The position numbers were made by a program, and so were the translations under genes. Positions 59,358-64,000 of a DNA stretch of 64,000 bases are shown here, piece after piece (the first letter of the stretch is position 1; every line of letters begins with the position of its first letter). The DNA is from Termitomyces sp. T153 (lineage: Eukaryota; Basidiomycota; Agaricomycetes; Agaricales; Lyophyllaceae), in the NCBI GenBank assembly GCA_018296165.2, contig JACKQL020000041.1, positions 372,001 to 436,000 on the forward strand. The letters are read 5' to 3'. The notes below the pieces were generated by a model. The model worked only from the letters and a program-made list of their open reading frames with translations, had not been told where the DNA came from and did not search any database.

Positions 59358-60409
59358 GAACCCACAAACCTCGACTCTGGACCAGAAGGAACTTGTTGGG
59401 ACTGATCACCCCAAACCCTGCCCCCTCATCATCAACACTCCAGAGCACACCAAAGCACCACCCGAGCACACCTGCCCATAAGACACAATACTCCAGAGCA
59501 CAACTTTGACCCAAACCAACACTCTGGAGTGCAGCAAAGCCCTGATCCCAAGTACCCTTCACCAAATACAATACTCTGGAGCTTGACAAAACCCCACCAT
59601 GCACAACCCCACCCAAATGTAAACCTCTGAGCACCCCCAACCAAGGAATCGCAACCCTCACCCTAAGGGAGTACCTCTGCCTCCATGCTGACCAAACCCA
59701 CAGCATAGATGGCATGGAAAACAGCCCCCCACCAACTTACTACAGGGACCACCCTACCCTAGGGGCTCTGCCACTAAGCCACCAGGGACTCCCTCCTCTG
59801 ACCAACTATGCCCTGAGGACAAACCTCACCCTGCCACCCCCACCATCATTAAAAAGGACCTCCACCACCCCACCACCTGCATCGGCATAAAGGCCAGACT
59901 GCTGGAAGACCTCCGCCCCTCCCACCAGCTGCACCAACAAAAGACCAAAGCCCTGACCACCCTGAACACACATTGAAGACTTGGAGATCCACGCCTTTGA
60001 ACCAGCACAATGCACATCTCCACCACAGACTAAAGAAAACCCCTACACCCTGGGTTTGAGACCCCAAGAATCAAACCCAGCAACACTATGCAACTCTGCA
60101 GGAAGACTCCCAACACCCCCGCTGAGCCTTGAGAACTCTTCCTACAGCACTCCACCCCATCCCAACAACTCCGGGACTAGCCAACACAGACAGCATTAGT
60201 GGGCTTAACCCCCGCCTCTGGATCCACTAGGGATTCAACTCCCACCAGCACCCCTGCATGTTTCACTTACCTCACCCTCACACAAATTAAACTCTCACTT
60301 CACACACCCAGGAACAATGAAGATGCATTGGAGTACAAAAAAAATATAATACAAGGTGGAACGGGGCAGCGAACTCGAAGACAACAAGAAGCAGGGCCTG
60401 ACTGCCCCC
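59358..60409 (+). other. Continuation of element A after B
   Basis: Sense Pro-rich region, then the 3' flank of the antisense gene. No intact frame on the sense strand is trusted: the long open stretch at 60199-61104 is the Pro-rich reverse of the antisense coiled-coil gene. Confidence 0.5.
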
Positions 60410-61388
60410 TCACTCTTCCCCCAGAACCCCCACCACCCCCACCCCCAAATCAATCTCCATCTGGGCCCGCACCACCACCAAGACCTCCACCAACCCCAGC
60501 AAAGCCTTCTCCGCATCTGCCACCAATGACCCCGGGGCCACTGTGTTACACCACCAATGCCCTGCCAGCAACCTCCCTACCCTCACCATCCCCTGCTGCA
60601 ACTTCAGAGGCTGACCCATGGACATCTGCACCAACCCATCTTGGATCAACACAAATGCTGCAGAGGCACTATCCAAGAGAACCTGGTGCTCCCGCACCCA
60701 GCCTGACCCCAAAAACAACCCATTTTAGTAACAGACAGAGAATTGGGAAAGACACTTACGAAGGATCCCTGCGCGCCCTGAAGCGGCCTCATTGGCCAGC
60801 CAATCCTCCCTCCACCTCACTGCCTCTAACTCTGCCCACAGTGAACCACCCTCCGGCACCATTCCCCGCTCCTCTGCCTCCTCCATGGGCCACACCTCCC
60901 ACTGCATCAGATGCTCCCACAAGCCCCATACTTCTGGCACTTGCTCCATCGCCACTCACACCAAGGTGTTCTGCACCCACTCCAACACCTCCTTCTCTGC
61001 CTGTGCCACATCTCAATCCTCCCTCACCCATTGAAGCTCCCCCTCCCATGCTGTCAATGCCACCATTAGAACCTCCACCTGCTTGCAAAGGAAGACCTCC
61101 ATGATTGAAGGCGGGAGCTCCAGAGAACTTGACACCCATCCCAAGGGCATGCCCAGGGTAGGAGAGTAAATGTGAGACCCTGGAGGCCCTGCCATTGGCT
61201 TGTGCCCCTGCAGCCTCTTGCTGGGCCCTGCCCCTAACAGCGGGGAAGCTCTCCACTTCCCATGGTCTGCCGCTGAGGATGCCCCCTCCCTCTGCCCACC
61301 CCACAGAGGCCCCACCTGCCCTACAGACTGCCCCACACTCCCCTCCCCCGACACCTGGGTCTTCCATGCTTCACCCAGCTGACCCCAC
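60410..61388 (-). pseudogene. Antisense cargo gene of A, 5' end removed by D
   Basis: Colinear with the cargo gene of B: GAGPSKRLQGHKP, the helix FLCKQVEVLMVALTAWEGE (about 61050-61110), GLWEHLMQWE, then WLANEAASGRAGIL, an intron with GTAAGT donor and CAG acceptor (about 60702-60760) at the same position as intron 2 of B, and WVREHQVLLD to a stop at 60410. The two tryptophan codons that are stops in B are TGG here. A frameshift lies near 60960-61010. The 5' end is missing because D is inserted at 61389. Confidence 0.65.
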
Positions 61389-62538
61389 TGATGTGCTCCT
61401 ATGCTGCCTAGTGCCATGCAGGAAACCTAAAAAGAGGACCTAACGCTAGTCACTAGATAGGGTAGCTGGCAGTAGGAAGTTAATAGTTGAGGGCAAATCA
61501 GTAACCATCCCAGAGTCAGTAACCATCCCAGAGAACTAGAGCAAAAGTTGAGATGTGGGGTGAAGTAGAAGGAAGTCACTATCGCTAGCTGAGGTCGCTA
61601 GTGACAATAAGGAAAAATGGGTGAAGACAGATAATGTCGCTAAGACAAAGCGAACTCATAATGGTGGTGAGGAGAGTAGGGAGAGAGAAGGCAGTAAGGG
61701 AAGGACTGAAACCAGGGGACGAATGTGAACTAGTCACTAGCTGTAGTCACTAGCATCACTCAGTCGAATTAACGCAAATAGGCACCCGCAGTTGGTACCA
61801 AGCTAAGTCAAAGTCAAAGTCAAGGAGGCTCGTCGCTAAGCCAGAGTCAAAGACAAGATAAGGGAAAGAAAGGCAAAGTGAAATCTCAAGCTGGTAGGCT
61901 TAGAGAGAGCAGCTAGTCAACTCTGAAGGGGGTTCTCTGTTCTTCTTCCTCCTTTTGAGTGTCTATGTACAGTCAGTATTTATATGTTGCAAAGTATAGT
62001 ATGTGAAAGTAAACAAATAAGTACTAGCAATGGCGTCTGTCACTGTGCTTATGGTGCATACAAGGTGTCAGTCTGTAACTAAGTGAAAAATCATAGGTGA
62101 AGTCTTGGCAATGCCTAATTGCTAATAAAAACCAAAAAGAAATGAGTCCAATGTCAACACCTGAAGCATAGATGCCATTCAAGTATGTGGGTAAGCTCAG
62201 CAAATGAAATGATAGTAAAAAGGTACACGTCTGATAATTTGTCCATATATGGTAGGAGAATGCCATTTTGTCACCAGGATTGCTAGGGTCACTAATAATT
62301 GTCGCTAAGGGGGGTCTAGGCCTTGATGATCTAGGCCCAAGTTCCAGACTCCATGTGATATTTCTTGTGCTCAATAAGTCTCATGGTCGCTAGAGTCTTG
62401 TACTTTGATCCAACCCTCGGGCTCAGTCCTATGTGCTGAGCGTTGTGACTTGTGTCAAATACAAAGTAGTCAGCTGCCGCTAAGTCTGCAATGCCAAAAA
62501 TGCCAAAAATGGTGCTCAGCAATAACTGGGGCTCATCA
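61389..62538 (-). repeat. 3' LTR of D
   Basis: Minus strand TGATGAGCCCCAG to GAGCACATCA, with terminal inverted TGATG/CATCA. Partner of 6294-7456 in the opposite orientation. TATA-like ATATAAATAC near 61975-61985. Confidence 0.88.
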
Positions 62539-62711
62539 TCCTCCCCCATACTGAAATATTGACTGTCCTCAGTCAACCTTGAAGTCACGTGCTCGATTGC
62601 TTGGTCTGTACACCAAAGAGATTCAAATAAAAATGGCTGGCAGTATCGCTTGAACTTCGTCACCCCACTTCCTTACCATCTAATCTCCTCCACCATCTCA
62701 ATCTTATTGCT

Positions 62712-63927
62712 ATGTCCAATCTTGCCTCTCAACTCGAGAAGATTATGATGGCCCACGCTTTTCTTGATTGGGTCGACAGGTTGCTTGCAGTGGCTCATGC
62801 GTCCTTGGCAAAGGATCCTTGCTTGGCAGTCACCGCTATCTTTCAAACGTAGTTGCAGTGGTTCAAGACCACGGGGAGTGGAGTTGAGTGGCTGGAGTTA
62901 GCGACTGTTGAGAGGGAATGTCGCCAGTTATACGAGCAGTACAAGGGAGAAGAATGGGCTCACCCATTTGACATTTATTTTGTAAGTTTCTTCCTTTCTT
63001 CTTAGTGACAGTTCTGATGAGATTGCTAGGCTCCGGTCAATCCTTCCTTGGAGTTCCTAATGGATGACCTTATGGCAGGAATGATGGTAAGTGCCCCAGC
63101 AGTCACTAGTGCTAGCGACACTGCTAAGATATGTCAGCTTTTTGAAGAATTGTTGCCAAATGACCAGTTCTTCTTCCAGCACCTGGTAGGTGCATTAGCA
63201 GTGGTGAGGGGGAAGGGAAAGGCACAAGACGAGGAGGACAAGGATATTGAGGTGAGTCCCTTTTTCTTCTTTTTCACTAACTCTTGGTGACAATTGCTAA
63301 CTTTTCTTGCAGGATCAAATTGAAGAAACATTTACCAACAAGCACTTAGTGGCACTCCTTTGCTGGCAAAAGGCCTTGACAGTGATGGATACTGGACTGG
63401 GAGCCAGGGTGAAGTTGGAGAAGGCCAAGGGAAAGGTGACAGTGTCACTAGAGAAGCAACAAGAATATAAGCATACACAAGGAGTGGTGAGTACTTAGCA
63501 ATTCTTTTCTCTTTTTGTCACTAATAACTTCTTCCAGTGTGACAATTGCTGGGCTGACAATGACCCAGAGGGCTGCTGGTACCCCATGGGGGGCCAGCCA
63601 TGTTATCATTGCGACAGCACAAGAAAGAGCTGTTTGCACAGTGGATGGTCATCAAGGAGTACTGGCGGCAAGTTTGCTAATAAGATAGTGATGAAGGCAG
63701 CATCAGTAAGAAATGCGAGGGCTTTTGTGGAGCAACAGAGGGAGTTGGTGAGGCGAGGGAAGCCCATTGAGGTCAAGCGTTTGAGCTTGATTCTACCAAC
63801 ATTGCAGGAGGAGGCTGTAGTTGGAGGGAGTGGAGGCACTAAGGTGAAGAGCAGAGAGGTGGTGGAGAGCGATGAGGACAACAGCAACAACGACAGCGAT
63901 GGTGACATGCCCCTGGCATGGAAATGA
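62712..63927 (+). pseudogene. Antisense cargo gene of D: four-exon Cys-cluster protein, one nonsense codon
   Basis: Exons 62712-62981, 63030-63251, 63313-63486 and 63538-63927 all join in phase 0, giving 352 codons. Introns are 48-61 bp with GTAAGT or GTGAGT donors, CTGAT or CTAAC branch sites and AG acceptors. The start is MSNLASQLEKIMMAHAF. Exon 4 opens with the cluster CDNCWADNDPEGCW, GGQPCYHCDSTRKSC, spaced C-x2-C-x8-C-x8-C-x2-C-x6-C, resembling fungal Zn2Cys6 binuclear clusters; the exon border just before it is conserved in E1. A basic stretch and an acidic tail (VESDEDNSNNDSDGD) follow. The TAG at 62850 is probably a CAG-to-TAG mutation, the only break. DNA binding is inferred; no function is known. 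Confidence 0.75.
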
Positions 63928-64000
63928 GCAGCAAGTCCCACATCAGTCACTAGCACTAAGTGACTTCAAATGGTCACCAGCAAGGAGGGAGAGGGGGATG

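Larger units (their letters stand above)
48712..61388 (+). mobile_element. LTR element A (non-autonomous), interrupted by B, cut by D
   Basis: 5' LTR 48712-49845; left flank GGATG. Sense-strand Pro-rich region 49859-52411, then B (52412-59357), then A resumes at 59358. The continuity is proven: removing B and one GAACC restores a sequence that matches B itself (plus strand about 55740-55810) across the join. An antisense cargo gene fills 60410-61388. D then interrupts it, so its 3' end is outside the window. No gag, RT or integrase is recognised. Confidence 0.85.
43015..64000 (+). mobile_element. LTR element E2, 5' part; interrupted by M and by the copia-A-B-D nest
   Basis: It contains 5' LTR 43015-44083, primer site 44084-44096 and gag up to 47190. 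Its remainder lies beyond the nested insertions and outside the window. It is closely related to E1 (gag aligns piece by piece). CG is nearly absent. Confidence 0.8.
61389..64000 (-). mobile_element. LTR element D, 3' part, with antisense Cys-cluster gene
   Basis: It is inserted in A; left flank CCCAC. 3' LTR 61389-62538, a polypurine tract TATGGGGGAGGA on the minus strand (62539-62550) and internal region to the window end. The LTR family differs from E/A/B/F/G but matches the solo LTR at 6294-7456. The gene at 62712-63927 is antisense to the element. Confidence 0.85.

Noticed and set aside
60199..61104. 301-codon Pro-rich open frame on the plus strand
   Set aside because: It is the reverse strand of the cargo gene of A; the minus-strand reading has the conserved intron and the coiled coil shared with B and E1, so the plus-strand frame is a shadow.

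Overview
The window looks like a transposon-rich stretch of a filamentous basidiomycete genome (Agaricomycete-like; genus not determinable). Supporting signs are introns of about 50 bp with GTAAGT/CTRAY/AG signals, chromovirus, copia and CACTA relatives typical of mushroom genomes, a fungal patatin-NB-ARC immune-receptor relic, and a heavy loss of CG dinucleotides from most repeats, as expected from CpG methylation.

Host material is sparse. A kinase-like gene lies at 427-1506 and a close paralogue at 41599-42681, inside a duplicated segment of at least 1.8 kb. A broken patatin-NB-ARC gene lies at 32390-33956 (minus). A CG-rich island at 35535-41165 holds an inverted-repeat array and one spliced gene fragment.

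Everything else is nested mobile DNA. Left block: an LTR element (E1, 3349-22515) contains two solo LTRs (4832-6133, 6294-7456) and a gag-only element (G, 11459-21708), which itself contains a nearly complete chromovirus (F, 13660-19758, 5-bp duplication GTCTC). Middle block: a truncated second chromovirus (F2), a CACTA transposase pseudogene and two unrecognised TE-associated genes (24182-32381), then a solo LTR (34344-35534, duplication CAAAC). Right block: the flank of the second kinase is split by E2 (43015), which is split by a copia element (47191), which is split by element A (48712), which is split by element B (52412-59357, duplication GAACC) and by element D (61389 to beyond the window).

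The most interesting pattern is that E1, A, B and D each carry, in the 3' half and on the strand opposite to the LTRs, an intron-containing non-retroviral gene. In E1 and D it encodes a Cys cluster resembling fungal Zn2Cys6 domains; in E1, A and B it encodes a charged helix segment that looks like a coiled coil. No RT or integrase is visible in E1 or B, so they appear to be non-autonomous cargo carriers. Their LTRs carry a 13-nt sequence 32 bp after the TATA box that is complementary to the primer-binding site, and one base covaries between copies, which points to Tf1/sushi-style self-priming. F shows the same arrangement with 11 nt.
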